A stretch of 64,000 nt of DNA from Aptenodytes patagonicus (lineage: Eukaryota; Chordata; Aves; Sphenisciformes; Spheniscidae): the NCBI RefSeq assembly GCF_965638725.1, contig NC_134951.1, positions 73,039,068 to 73,103,067 of the forward strand, read 5' to 3'. The position numbers and the translations under genes are program-made. The notes under the pieces were generated by a model that saw nothing but the letters and a program-made list of their open reading frames with translations, was not told where the DNA came from and did not search any database. This document shows positions 15,224 to 28,900 of the stretch, piece by piece. Position 1 is the stretch's first letter. Each line of letters begins with the position of its first letter.

Positions 15224-18200
15224 TTCTTTTTCTACCTTATGAATAATAACTTAATGAATGATAATGAATAATAATGAAACTAAGGATTTTCACCCTGGTG
15301 AAATGATAAATCTTGGGTTATTTATTTGGTTTTATTACATGGTAGTAGGAAGCGAGGGCAGTAGTTCAGGTATTGTAGGTTCTTGTAGAGCAACTATGGT
15401 GGTTAAATTTCTCTCCACAGAGCTTGAACAAAGGTTTTCTTAAGCATAATGCAGCTGTAGCTGAGACTGTCTTCCCCAAGCCCATTGAACGTCCCACTGA
15501 ACGCGCAGAAGTCTTAATACCTTCTGGCACAGCTCTTGACCATCTGTTTGTGGTGGGAAGTTGGTATAAGTTGCTATTACTGAGTAGGATGAGAACAAAA
15601 TCACCGATCTCCAAAATGAATTATGTCCCTTTCCTTACTTCCTTCTTCCTCTCTGACCTTCTCCTCCCTGCATTAAGGCCACTGGACTTTCCAGGAATTC
15701 ATTGCACAAACAAACAGCTACAAAGTTTTTAATATTTATAGCATAATCTAGTTTGTTTTGTTGTCTGAGATAGCTTTGGCCAGAGCTTTCCAGTAAAAAT
15801 AGCGCTGCTGGCAAGACAGTATTTCCAAGCTCTTTATTCGCATAAGAATTCTTCTCTGCTTAGTAAGCTGGCGGCTTAGACTGCTTTGAAGCTGCTTAGA
15901 CCACCCCAAGCAGTCCTTGGTCCTTTAGCTCCACACATGTTGGCTGCTTATCGCTGGAGAGGAAGAAAGGTCTGCTTTTTCTCCTAGCCCTGAGTTTTGT
16001 AACTGTGGATTCGCAGGTCCTGTTGGAGAGATGGGTGCGGACCTACAGCACAGGCCGCCTGCCCTTTCCTGCCTGCCCCTCTCCTGCTGTCTGCATTTGC
16101 TTGGCAGGATGGAGGGACGAGGAGGAGCCCATCAGCTAAAACAGCAGTTCCTCTCTCCCTCTCCTCCTGCTCAGGAGCTGAGTGATGGGGCCTCTCGTTC
16201 GGCTCTCAAATACAAATTTAGAAAGTTTTTGGTTGCAGAAGAGATGAGTAATTGTTCAGGTATTTTTTAGAAGTAATAAAGACAGGAAGTACAAACATTT
16301 AGGAATTTAGGATGGAGTGCAACTAATTGTTTCCCAGTTGGAAGGCTTGCCTGGGATGCTGCCGATGTGACTGGGCATTAACCCTTGAAGTGGCAGGCCA
16401 CTGGTGAGCTCCGCAGCCCCCACTCCTGCTGTTATGCAGGGGCTGCTCTGTGGCTTTTTTTTCAGGAATGGGTTGGATTTTTACTAGCAGCATCCACAGT
16501 GACAGCTTCCTCCTGCCCTGCGGTCAAGCAGGGGATTTCCTTCCTTCCCCAGTGCGGCTTTTTTGTGAGCGGGGAGCCAGGTGAGACTCCGTTAGCTGGG
16601 AGAGAGGGGAGAGGCTGGTGTGGTATGCTGGGTCATACACCTGGTCCACATCGGCTGTGCGGTGTGATTCACCTAGTGCTGCGCAGAAAGGCCTCTATGA
16701 AAGCGAAGTGGGAAAGTAAGCTGGGGTTGTCTGGGAGAGACTGCGAAGCGAGGCACTGAGGCAGGCACCCGGGCGTGCTCGCGCGTGTGTGAGCCTGGCC
16801 ACAAGAAATGCATTTGACTTGCTACTGACTGGAGTTTGCTGTTGTGCTTGGGATGGATATGGTCTGTGTGTGGGGAATGAGGCCTCTAGCAGGACGTGGA
16901 AGAGGCCCACGTTTCAGTATCATGACTCATTTTCCCAGTGGTTGACCAAAGAGGGGGAGTGTGATGGGAGGCCGTGATGAGAAGTACTCCTGTTGCTATC
17001 AAGAAATGGCAGGGAATGAAAAAAACATTACCAGAAATTTGAAGTTTAGAAAACCTGAACCACCCCTGGTGACTGAAGCACATGGCATCTCCCACAGCTC
17101 ACTCCTGCAAATGTAGATTTTTTTTTTTTTTTGTCTAGTTTCCAATGAAGTATTTGACATGTTTTCAAAATGCAGAAGATTTCGGGCACCCTCTGGTCTC
17201 ACACAGTGCTTGCTGCTCACGTAGCTGGGTGTGATAGGAGACACCTTGGCAAAGGTGGGTGAGTCTGGCAGTGTTAACACAGGGCAGGAGCTGCAAGGTG
17301 AGAGTTGCACCAGCCTGACTAATTTGATGCAAGCTCTTCGGGTTGGACATACATGTCTACATCTTAAAATGAAGTGAAAGTCAGTTGTAAAAAAACCCAA
17401 CAACAAACAAAAGCCATTAGTGGAAGAAGAGATGCTGCCAAAGCATGGTTCTCTGGTTGCTTTCCGATACTCTCGCCTACCTTGCACCCCTAAGACAAAA
17501 TCCCATGTGGTGCGCTAATGGAAAGGGGCACACTAGGTGACCCCATAGGCTTCCTTCTGTTGATCAAAGCACCAGGCCAACCAACACTTCCGTTATTTTT
17601 CTCTAGGTCTTGAGTGACTTCCAGTGGTGACCAGTCCATTCAATATGTTGCCACCTTCTCCCTTTGCTTAAGCGAGGTGGCCTGTGGTGGCATGGGTGCT
17701 GCTGCACGTGCACTTGGGCAACAGTTGTGTGCTCCTCTAGATGGCTCCAGTTTGGCTGCCCTTGCTGAGCAGCTTGGGCAGTTTCTGCATTGTCACGCCT
17801 GTGCGCCTGCAGAAGGCAGTGTTGTGTTCGACGTGCTTCTGCTGCTTTTGTTCTCTAGGATAAATAAGCATTTCTCCTGCTAAGTAAACAGGACTTGTCT
17901 GGCAATAGGTTCTGTCCAAGGCAGCGCTAGGTCTGATTCTTCTTTTTACTTTTTGTGTCGAATCTGTTTGGTTTATTAGAGCCGTTCCTGATTTATGGCT
18001 GCAGGGGTGAAATGAAAATAGGATCTTGTTGATGAAAAGGATTCAAATGAACATTTGAACAAATGAAAAAGGCCAAGGAAATTAAAGAAGTGAAAACAGG
18101 CACTGTGTTTTCATCTTTGAGTGATGCTAAAACAAAAATATACCAAGTAAATGTGTATGCATTTTGCATTTGCATTTGTGTGTTTTTTTGCTCTCAGCCT

Positions 18201-18808
18201 ACTGTCTGGAAACTTTTAATATTATTCTCCTACAAGTTTCTAGACAATGAGAATATCTTGAACTTTCAAAATGTAGCTGCAGGTAACTGTGGGACACTTA
18301 TGATCAGTCTGCTGCTTATTGTGCTGTTGTATCTGGGAGAACAGACTGCTTGCAACATCTGGCTTTTCTGTTCCTTCCCAGCCCTCCCACTCTAAAACCA
18401 ATGCACATCACATCAGGCGGCTTTCAAAATGATGAGCTCGTCACTAGATCCTCTTTTCACTGCCCTGTTTGGTGCAGCTTTTGAGAACAATACGAAATGG
18501 ATTTTTAAAGGCTGGAGAATGCTGCAGTATATAAGCACAGGCAGGTTTGAGAACTGGAGCTGTTGTAAGGTAACAGATACGCTGTTGCATTTTCGATGAA
18601 AAATTGTTCTTCAGATATAAATTGTGTTGATATGTACTTGGGCTGTTATTATGCATTTGATTCAGAATTGCACAAAGCAGCATTTGTGTGCAACTTCAAT
18701 AAAGTTCATGTGGAAAAGCTGAATCATCCAAGCCATCTGAGTGATGCACACTATTCGGTGCTTGTTTTCTTCAGCAGGCAGCTGGTGATCTCTCTTCCTG
18801 TATTTGGG

Positions 18809-18859
18809 GCGGGGGGGGGAAGAAAAGGAAGACGGGAAGGAGTCTCTGTGGGGGGGGAA
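18809..18859. repeat. G-rich purine tract
   Basis: Two long G runs (about nine and eight G) flank an AAGAAAAGGAAG-type purine stretch. It is low complexity, and G-quadruplex formation on the plus strand is possible. Confidence 0.5.
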
Positions 18860-20099
18860 GCCCTCTTGGTTCATATGTGCAAACTTTACAATTTTCCTGA
18901 GAGATCTCTAGATTTGTGGTAAGTTAAAACTATATTCAGAGGATTGAAGAGGCAATATATATTACAACTAGGTTATAAAGTGTTTTTATTTTAAAGTAAT
19001 AATGCTTTATACACTTTTCAGGCATGATTGGCTCACTGTAGTTTATATTTCAAGCAGTGCTTCATGGGGAGGACACGGGAGTTGTGCTAGGGCTGGGGGT
19101 CCTTCAGACTGGGTGGCTTCTGTGTCTCCTGCTCCCCTCTCGAAATCAGGAGGTGAACTGTGAGATTTGGAGCCTCTCCAGCCAGAAAACGGTAACTCGA
19201 CCTACCTTTGTGCTGCCTATGTTGTAAACATAATACTTAATTTACATGTTTACCTACCAAAGCTCAATGGTAGTGAAGGGCTGTTTAATGCTGGAAAAAT
19301 TCCCAGCTGAGAAGTGGGACACACAGGTGATAGGGTTGGGGGGGAGCAGTAGTTTTGCAGACACCCTCCCCCACACTCCCTGCAGCTACATCATCTTTAG
19401 TTTTCCATATATAGGATGTACCTACTTTTCTGTGTCATATTTTGTTTACATTGACTTTGGCAAACAAGTTAACTGTTTTTTATGCTCTATCCCTTTATTA
19501 CAGTCTGTCTTACCTATTTAGATCGTAAGTGTTTTTTTTGTAGCAAGCCATATCTTACAGTTGTAACTTCCTGAGCATGCTGGGTTGGTGATTTAATTGG
19601 CCTCTAGGCACTTTCATACTAAATAGTAATAATACAGTTCAAAAGGCCTAAAAAGCAGCAGCAAAAACCTTGGTTTGGAATGGAAAAAGCAACGCAGAGG
19701 AGCTTTGCTCAGAGGTCGTCTTGTTGGCTTGATTTTTTTCTTTTCCTTTTTTTCCCAAAGCTGAAGAGGGACACAACAAGCAGGCATTCACATCTTCTTT
19801 TGAGTCTATACCAACGTCTGACTATGTCAGTATGAATAATAATCTGCCTGGGAAAAGATGGTAAATTGCTTGTATTTCTAACCAACACCGAACAGAAAAA
19901 AGGATTTGGGGTCTTGTTTTAGGCAGGTTCTTCAAGAGTCTCTCATTGACTGTGCTTAGGGGGGCACTTCCATTCCTTTTGGTGACTGTCATTTTAGGGC
20001 TGGCAGTGCCAGTCACATAACCTGAAGTACTCACCACAGCAGGTATTTCTAATAAGGGGGCAACAGCCCCCTTAGGGCTCTTTGCTTAGAAAACATTGG

Positions 20100-20462
20100 C
20101 CTTTGAGGAAATATTAAATAAAATGACGTTGCATAGTCTTAAGAAGAGGTGACTGAATTGGTGTCATAAGAACAGTCATGATAAAGATTTATGTAAGAAA
20201 TTTATAGGACAGATTTTTATAGGACAAGAGACAGTAGGCTTAAATTACAGCATGGAGCGTGAAGTTGGTAGAAAAATCTAAAGTCAAGGAGAGTTAAGCA
20301 CTGGATTAAGGTGCTGAAGGAAACTGTGGAGCCTCCATTATTTGATGTCTTTAAGAACAGGTTAGGCAGCCCATGTCAGGAGTAGCCCAAGTATAATTGA
20401 TCCTGCTGGGAGGGACAGACTTAATGATCTCTTGATGTCTCTTTCCAACCTTATGAATCTGC
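20100..20462 (+). mobile_element. Old CR1 3'-end fragment
   Basis: A heavily diverged CR1 tail. Recognisable landmarks in order are TTGAGGAAATATTAAATAAA (EERLKEL-type block), TAGTCTTAAGAAGAGG, GGACAAGAGACAGTAGGCTT, TTAAGCACTGG, TGTGGAGCCTCCATTATTTG, TCTTTAAGAACAGGTTAGGC, GTATAATTGATCCTGCTGGG and CTCTTTCCAACCTTATGAAT at the 3' end. The order and spacing match the last part of CR1 ORF2 and its 3'UTR. There are many substitutions and small deletions and no open frame, so it is much older than the copy at 8.8 kb. Confidence 0.85.
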
Positions 20463-23400
20463 AGAGATGTGAGTAGGCCCTATATAATTGTATCCTGGTA
20501 GAGTTCATCAAGTGCTTTCAGGTTGTTCTGGATAAAAGCCACCATATGCACTTCAAATAACTATAACTGTAGTGAACTTTTGAGGTTTAAAGGAGCCTGA
20601 GGCAATTGAGTGAATGCATAAGAAGATTCAGTTCAGTGGAAAAATGACAATCAGTATAGTGGAAATCAATACTTCTGCAAATTTGCAGTTGTCTAGAATA
20701 AAATCATCATCTTCTGCAATTACCATTGTCATTCCTTCAGTCGAGGCACCTGCAGAACATAGGAAAAATATCTTCATTTAATTTGAGGAACTACGTGGTT
20801 TTTTCCCCCTTAACTAAAGGAAAGTATTAGCGATGGCTCTACACTTTTGAGTCTTCAAGGGAGAGCAGACTGATAGCTCTAAAATATAGTTAAGTCTTTG
20901 AAAACCAAAACAACAAATCTACGAAATCTACTCTTTTATATCACTTCCTTTGATATGATGGAGTTGAAAGACCATTTTTTTTTTCCTCCCCATTCCTGTT
21001 GTAATCCTTGATTTTTTAAAAAGGAAAATAACTTACAGACAGGCAGGGTAGCTCAGTGCTTATGGAAGTAGCTTGTTTCTGTATATAAGTTCCTTGTTAA
21101 AACAAGCTGTGAAGCAAAAAAGTAACCACCCTCATCTTCTTGCAACCAATGGGTGGCCCAGGGGTAAGAGCTTTGTGGGGAGACACAGTGATGGCATTGC
21201 ACTGTGTGGGAAATTAATTTCTCAGTGTAAGTCATTAGTGGCCAGTCTCCAGAAAGCAGCACCAGATGCCCTGAATATTTTTGGCATGCAAGTCTGTAGA
21301 AAGCTCCAAAGAGGAGGAAGTGAAAGTCTCTTGCAAGCAATTTTAGAGATGTGGGACTTCATTTGCACATGAGTACGATGGCTCTCTTCAGCAAAAAGCA
21401 TGGCGGGAAGTGGGATAGACTGTGTCTTTTCTACCACTCAAAGGACCGAGCCGTCTGCTTTTCCATGTCATCACTGAATGCTGTCTGGTCTGCCGTCTTT
21501 ATCTCTTCTATGGACTCTTCATTCTTTCTGTAAGTAACACATATGCTTCTTCAGGCCTGTCACTATTATGCTCACTGCAATTCAATGCACATGTAAAGGC
21601 AGTAGTTTATTTTAGGAAGCAATAGCTGAGTCTGTGCATCAGATTCCAAGATATGTTCTTGGGCAAGTTTTCAGATAATCCATTTATATGCAATTAAAGT
21701 GCTTTGAAGATATAAAGTGCCATGTTACTGATAAATACTGTTTAGGCATGCAAATAAATGGAAATACTTAAATTAGGGCAATTTCAACATGACTCGTACT
21801 GTGGAAAAGAGCCTATATAAACATATTAAATAGGTAATTTATTAGTGGAAACAACCTGTGATTAAGGGTGTTGTGTTTTAATTTTTTTTTGGGGGGGAGG
21901 ATAATATACATAGCAAAGTAGCAACGCAAGAGAATAACAATCTGATAAGCTAAAACTCAGTAACGAATAACCTCTGTTTTTCAACATATGCAGAAAGCTA
22001 CAAATGAGATATTTGTTTCTCTTCATCTCTGCTTGATCCACAGTAGAACTCTGAGTAGGTTGGGGATGCTTGGGTATGTACTACCCGAAATGCGGCAGCT
22101 TTGCCAGCTGGTTGCTGTTTGAGGCTACCTACATGTCCTATGGTACTATAGTAGTTTTGTTCTAAGCTTTACCATCACTTTTCTGCCAGGACCCTTCTTT
22201 CTTGCAAAGTCTGTTTTTTGGGTGATCTGCCAGCATCCTGACTGGGAGTAACAGTAAGTGGCTGGAGCATTTGCTGTGAGGCCTTCTGGTGTTACGTAGG
22301 AGATGCGTGTCAAATGTTGCTAGGTCACTTTATATCTACTTCATAGTCACTCTTGCGTGTTCATACAATTATGTGTAAGGTGAATAGAAATGGAGGGCCT
22401 GGATCAAGGTATTGTGTTATGCTGTACACGTTCAGGAAGGCTTAGGAGAGTTAGAGCCAGATCTTTCACGTTCTTGAATGTGGTTGCACCTTATGCTTTT
22501 GCTTCCCTTGGAAAGCAGGATCATCATTCCTGTGTGATGGGGAATGGAGCAGAATATCAGACGACTTATTGATATGTGTGTTTATCACCTTTGACAGTAT
22601 ATCTGGGCAATGTAAGTGATGAATGTTTGATGGGCTATGGCAATACATTAATGAAATTATGCCTTGTCTTTTTGTTTTTAGTGCCAGGACATGTTTATAG
22701 TGGAGTGTGCCAGAGTTCAATTAACCTCCAACTAAAAATCAGGAGAAGCAACAGTTTACCTCATGGTAAACACCATGTAGTGCCTCAATTTACCATCTGC
22801 CAGCTAGTCACAACACTCACGGTCTATTTAATTTATGAATAAAATGCAAAGGTTTAATGTAAAGTGAATCTTCCAGTCCAGCTTCCTAGTTTCAGTGGAA
22901 TTTGCCTGAGCTTTATATGAGTGCATTTATGCATGTGTGTATCTGTGGGTATACATATACATACCCACGTATTTTTGAATCCTGTCTGAATTTGAACTAC
23001 TCATCTCATAGTATTTATCAGAGATGGAATTGCAGGACTTGTCAGCTATGTCTTTCAGAGTCACTTTCACCTTTGCTGCAACCCTTCCCAAATAGCTTAG
23101 ACTTATAAACTGTAGTCAGGGTACATCGGTCTGCCAGTTGCCACATTCCCCTGTCCCCACAGCAAGTCCCCTTACCTGAAAGGGGGTAAAACCAAGCTCA
23201 AGTGAAAGCTTTAATGATGCAGCTTGTGTGTAACTTGCAACTTTATGCCTGTATGAGAGGTATATTTCTCTCGCTCTCGTTTTTTTTTTCTTTAAACTGA
23301 GAATATACAACAATAAATTTTTACAGTCATTGAGGTTGTGATGCCTACTGAGTAGGTATTTAAAATTTTTTTATGGCTGTCTACACAAAGTTCAGTGCAA

Positions 23401-23691
23401 AACATCTTGTTAATCATTGCTATTCTTTCTAGTGTAAGGGTTACACTCCAAGTGCAGCTGTGTCTCTCTGCCTTTAAAAAGAGGTCAAATTGACATTTAG
23501 AGTTGTGCTTTGAAAAAACTGCTCTGACTTCATGACCTTTCTAAAACTGGTATTCTCTTCCTTTTAAATGGGGACTTTCACTTGAAGGAATTTGCAACAG
23601 ATTTTCCTCTCAATCCTTCACACTTACATCCTGGCTTTGTTCCAGATTGTAGAAACTAGATTTGTAATTGCCTTATTTACAAGGTAGGATT

Positions 23692-23705
23692 CCCCCCCCC
23701 CCCCC
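23692..23705. repeat. Poly-C run (14 bases)
   Basis: A homopolymer of fourteen C, prone to length error in sequencing. Confidence 0.9.
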
Positions 23706-25845
23706 TTGTTTGCTTAACTTGACAGATTGTAGACTATCAGGCGCCACTTAACCTTTTTAAAAAAATGTTTTATTTCAATTCTTTTTGTCTTAAAGATCCA
23801 TTTATTCTCTCCAGAAATCCTCATCAGAATGAATAGAAAAAGTGGCTTATTCTGGATTAAATTTGTAATACCAGAGACGATGTCAAATTGTGGGTTTACC
23901 AGAATGGGAGAAACTAGATTAAAGTTGTGCTCAGTTTTATTAGTAGAGAATTTGACTTGAAATTCCTGTATTATTTTTCCTGTGAATTTCCAGATTTGGA
24001 TAAAATTTGGATAAAACAGTGGTCTGAATTTCCATTCCAAGCTTAAAACAAGACTCAAACATGGTAAATGTTTCAGGGAACAAAACCCTCACCCCAAATG
24101 ACTTCTGGCTTGAGACTGTGGGTTATTTATTGTTACCTTCAGTCTCTGCCTCTTTGATATCTGAATGGCACTAGGGGTTTGAAGCACAACTGGGAGGGTC
24201 ACACAGCCAGCACAGGGACACTCGTCGGGAAGACTTGCGCACTGAGGACATGCTCAAGCCTTTCTCTCCCAAACATGCCGCCATGTGCCCTTCTGCCTCC
24301 TCACTGCCCAAAACAGCTCCTCGTCTGTACCTTCCTCTTCCCAATGATCCTACCAGAAGGTCCTGGGCCCAGCATTTCTTTAGGAAGAGATAGTTGATGG
24401 GTGAGAGGGTGTAGTCCAGAGTTTGTTTTGGGACCAACGGGCTGTAAGAAAGCTCCTGAGTGAGCTGGTTGTCCTCCCAGTGTCTGTGTTTTTCCACTGG
24501 ACTCCTCCCACTGCAGGAAAGGGCTGCAGCAGTGCCAGGTCCCGCTCATGACGGTGGAGGTGGAGGAGGAATGGTGCCTCTTCTTTGCCGTGGTAGGGAC
24601 TGGACCATGGCTGGAGGAGCTGGGGTGTCTGTCTGATTATCTTGTTGTGCTGGGAGCAGTGGGTGTTGCTGAAGATCCCTGAAGAGAATTATAGATTAGA
24701 GCAAAGAGGAGGATACCCTGCACCAAAGCATGTTTGATGTCTGCAAAGTCTATCTACACAGCACTGTCATCGTGTGAGGTGAAAGCAGGCGCAGTGGTAC
24801 CACCACTGAACCTCATGCCTCCTCGCTCCTCCGAGATTGGCACCAAGTGACTTCCCAGCATTGGTGCCCTGAAGCATTTGTGCCTGTGGCGCTGGTTAGA
24901 AGGTCTGTCTGGGAAAGGTTTTTCTCTTGGACGTAATACTCTCTGGTGCTCACCTGCTGGAGCCTCCTCACCCTGGCCTCTTCACAGAGCATACGAGGAC
25001 ATTAGAGGTACAGCTAGAGAGATCTGGTGCTTTTCTGCAAACTGTAGCATCTTGTGTTGGTAACCCTGGCAGACCTTACATCAGTCCCTGCTGGTTTTGG
25101 CCAAGATGGGAACTTCTGTGTGAGTGTGCAGACAGTGACTACCAAAATGTGTATTATTTATACAGTGTATTCTCATATCACTTTCTATAGATTTATTTCA
25201 AAAGGATCCATGCAAAAGGCTAGCCCTCATCTGGGATTTCTGACAATGTTTTGTTGCTGTATTATTTAACATTTTTTCAAATATCACTGTGTGAGCAGAT
25301 GGTGCTTGCAGTCTGACTGGTTGGGCAGTCAGGCTTTTATCTGTATGAGACTGCTGCAGGAGAGCACTACAGTAACTATTCAGCCAGCTGGGCTACTGAG
25401 GAGTTGTCAGTGGTGACTAGCGCTGGCTGGATTTTCTGGTCTGCTCAGCCCTCTCTTTTGTTTTATCTCAAATAGATTGCGAAAAGATTCTGAATTGTAC
25501 AAATTGACTTGTCTACTGGTGTGACAAGCAGCTCGTGTATAACAGCCTGGTGTACAAGTCCTTTGGAAACTCTTTGCTTCCGTGGTTTCCTGTTTGTTAT
25601 TCGTGGCGTTTGACTGCCTGGATAAGGTGTGTGGGTTTCTGTTCCCTGACGAACTTTTGCAGTGCGAGAAAGATGTTTTTTTTGTCCTCTGTGGATATGA
25701 ATATGGGTATTCATAAAAAGCACAGACTGTCCAGTCATGCACACAAATAAAAATCCATTCAAGATCATGATGATAAAAAAGGAACATAAGTCAAATAGAT
25801 TGTCTTCTGTAAATCCAGATAATAGCGAGGTCTGTAGAATCTACT

Positions 25846-25930
25846 TAATTTAGGCCCTGGTCCTGTAAGCATTTATCAGTGTGTGGATACATTTAGGTAG
25901 CACTGTTGACTTCTAGATGACTGTCTGAGT
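25846..25930 (+). repeat. Possible ancient interspersed repeat relic
   Basis: The string GGCCCTGGTCCTGTAAGCAT, followed by a CACTGTTGACTTC block, resembles a dispersed non-coding repeat seen in reptile and bird genomes that I cannot name reliably. The match is by memory of pattern only. Confidence 0.3.
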
Positions 25931-28900
25931 TTATAAGATTAGTCCAAAGGCTATGGAATACCCAGGGTCATTTTGTTAAATCTTATCTATTTTAATGTGC
26001 TAGCGTCTTCAGGCTGAGGTCATATGTATTTTGTATTTCATAGACAGGGGAAGGCTACCCCAGAGGTGAGTAACTCTTAACTGGTAACTTGCAAGTTGTG
26101 GGCATGGGTCTCAGGGCTGCTGCAGCCTGCCTGCTGTCTTGCGTCTCAGCAGCAGGAAAAAGAAGGTCACGGTAGAGAAAGTAATGTTTAAATCTCTTAT
26201 TTCAAAGTCTTATAAGAGTGAATACTCTCAAAACTGTGAGGCAATTAAGAACTAGCCATGACTTTTTATATTTCTTGTTTGGGGTCAACAGGGTGACTGA
26301 CATTTGATAGTGTATGTAGTTTATTGCAAGGTTTGGATGTGAAACTTCTTACAAAGAAATACCTTCAGGTTTGCTATCAGGAAGAAAACTTAGAATGACT
26401 TGTTTGGTCTCATCCATGAGCTAAAACAACCAAAGAAAAAGGGCTAAATGACTGTTTAAAAGCACACTGGTACACAAGATTGAATTTATTAGATTTTTTT
26501 TTCCGAAGAAAAGATATTTAAAGCATGTATATGTTCTATATGATGGCAATGAATGTTGATAGTTATTTATAACTATAATCCTTTTTGATACATTGAAGAC
26601 TTGTATGCTGTGGTCTCTCAGTAGACACTGAGCAGGAGAATGATGCTCATTCCTGCACCATCATTGTTGTTGAACTGAAATGTGAAATCCAGATGTCTCT
26701 TTAGGGGATAGTCTCATGCTTTATCATGTACATGTATATTATCAGAATTCACATTTGAATTGATTCCATGCCAGTGAAAAATAATGTATAGCTGAGTCGT
26801 AATGGAAACCTGGATACAATGAACAACAAGAGAAGAACTTGAAGGGAAAGAATGAGAACAGGAAGTCTAATCTTCAGCTTTTCTATATATAGGAAACACC
26901 TCAAGGGTAAGCATATACTGTTTTGTATAAATACATTTAAAATGTGTTTTGTAGGCACATATTTTCAATGTGTTGTCATGATTGGAAACACATGTAGACT
27001 CTGAAAAATTATGTGAAGCATGCAGAGCCCTTGCCCATGCACATAAGTAAAAGCTATGCGCAGTGTATACGTGTGCAAATGTTTAGCTGGAGGAACAGCC
27101 ACATGAGAACTACTTCAGAACAATCCCCAAGTCAGGAAGCCACAAATTATAGGTCTGAAATTTACCACACTGGCATGTCTACATAAATAAAACCAACTGG
27201 AAAGATAGGAGGGAGGAAAAATGCATTTACAAATAGTATTAGATCAGAGAAGACAAAAAATGCTAAACCCTTTTCTTGGCTCTAATCAGAAGGCAGGAAG
27301 ATTATTACAGGCAGGAGCTTGCAGACTTCAGCTAAACAACTTCCCGACTGAGTTTGTCTTGATTTTTATTTACGTGTATGCATACAATCAGGGCTTTACA
27401 CATAGTCATTATTTTGACAGAGGCCAAGAGGAGGCATGGTTGGATTTGTTTTTCCCCTTTCCAGGAACATTGCTATCATCTTACTCCCTCTTTATCTTTG
27501 CCAGCTCTTTCGGATGGAATGATGTCATCTTCTTTATCTACCTAGTATCTAACATGATGAGGCCTTGATCCTGACCAAGGGCGTTGGCTGTTTCATGAAT
27601 GTTGAATTGGGAAGCAGACATAGGAAACCTGAATTTCTATTACAGACGGCAACCCTTCAGCTAGAGTAAATACAACTGATACTTGTAAAACCACCGAGAC
27701 AACTACTAGCTGTCGCAAGGCCTTATACAGGCATTGGTACGTCAGTCCTCTTCTAGTCCTCCCACCCTCAGCCTATGCCAGAGCAAACTCCCAGAGCTTC
27801 TCTCCCTGCTCAGTTGTCACACTTGTAACCCAAACTCAGCTGTAGCTGGGCTGCTGGAGGCTTGGACAAAGTAGCTGCCTGGTTGCTTTTCAGATCCAGG
27901 TGTTCCTGGAGCTGGAGGAAGGACAACAGGCCAAATACAATCCTTTGAACTGAAGAGTAGGAGAAGGGGATGTCACTACATCTGAAGAGAGAAAGCAAAG
28001 CAGCTGTGTATGTTTGTCTGGAGTTGTCTTTCCCTTCCGTCTCTCTGAAGGGAATCGCTGAGCAGAGGTGTAATTGTCTCTGATGTGGAGCATCCCCATG
28101 TGGTAGAGAAAGTCCTGCGCTCACCTCATCTCCCAGTCGGTTTTGGGAGGTCTGTAGCACGACTGGTGAGAATGTAGCAAGGATCGCTGCTCTTCATGCA
28201 GACTTCTTGGGGTTTTGTCCATGTCCTCTGCTTCGCCAGCTTGGAGGATGTAAGGGAAGAGGAAGAGAAGGGAAAGCATATGTAAGTTGGGGGAACTCCC
28301 TTATTATCTAGCAATGTCTGAAACTTTTAAATGGGGGGGAAGCAAGCATTTTCTTGACACAGTGTGTTGTGAAACTAGAATTGAGCACACAGGTTCAGCT
28401 CAGTCACCTGCCTTCTCTGGAAAGGAAATATGAGTTTATTCTGTAAGTGCCTGGAAGCTGGAGGCTTGGCGTAGGGAACTTTCTTGCTCTAGAAGAAGAA
28501 TCAGTAGGCTTAGAAAGTTTAGTTCTATCCTTAGGCTCTGCTGTCAGAGATCATAAGTGGATGCTGCATATAACCCTAAGGAAAATGACTGTCAAGAATG
28601 CGTTGGTGTTAATGATGTTATGTGGCAGCTCCTGGGAACTGGAGTGCTGGTAGCAGCTGGACCAGAGGTGTTTCTGTGAGTGGGTACCTCCTGTTCTCGC
28701 ACCGAGAGCTGACTTCTGTGTCACTGTAGCTGTGGCACTGTCATCAGCTTTATTAACTTAAAATCGTGAGAGTTTGGTCAGCAATTAGTAGTCTTTGCAT
28801 CTTTTTAGTTCCTCTAGTTGAAAGGTTAACTGCTGCTATTAATGAGGTAGATTGATCTCGATTGGTGTCTAATAACAAATACTTGTTTTGGGTGGTACCT

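Larger units (their letters stand above)
9721..20099. other. Intergenic stretch, no gene recognised
   Basis: Ten kilobases of mostly AT-rich sequence. The longest open frames (for example 11648-12001 minus, 14560-14928 plus, 16999-17487 minus) have no recognisable motifs and no supporting splice structure. Moderately GC-rich patches occur near 16000-16800 and 17600-17830 without dense CpG. Only simple low-complexity tracts are recognisable inside. Confidence 0.4.

Noticed and set aside
16000..16800. Possible CpG-island promoter
   Set aside because: GC is only moderately raised, CpG is sparse, and no adjoining exon or TATA/initiator arrangement is visible.
16999..17487. 162-codon minus-strand open frame
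   Set aside because: It spans a T-run and has no recognisable domain or conserved-looking pattern.
21045..21072. tRNA-like A box (GGTAGCTCAGTGCT)
   Set aside because: No B box, no cloverleaf pairing and no CCA-side acceptor partner follow within 100 bases.
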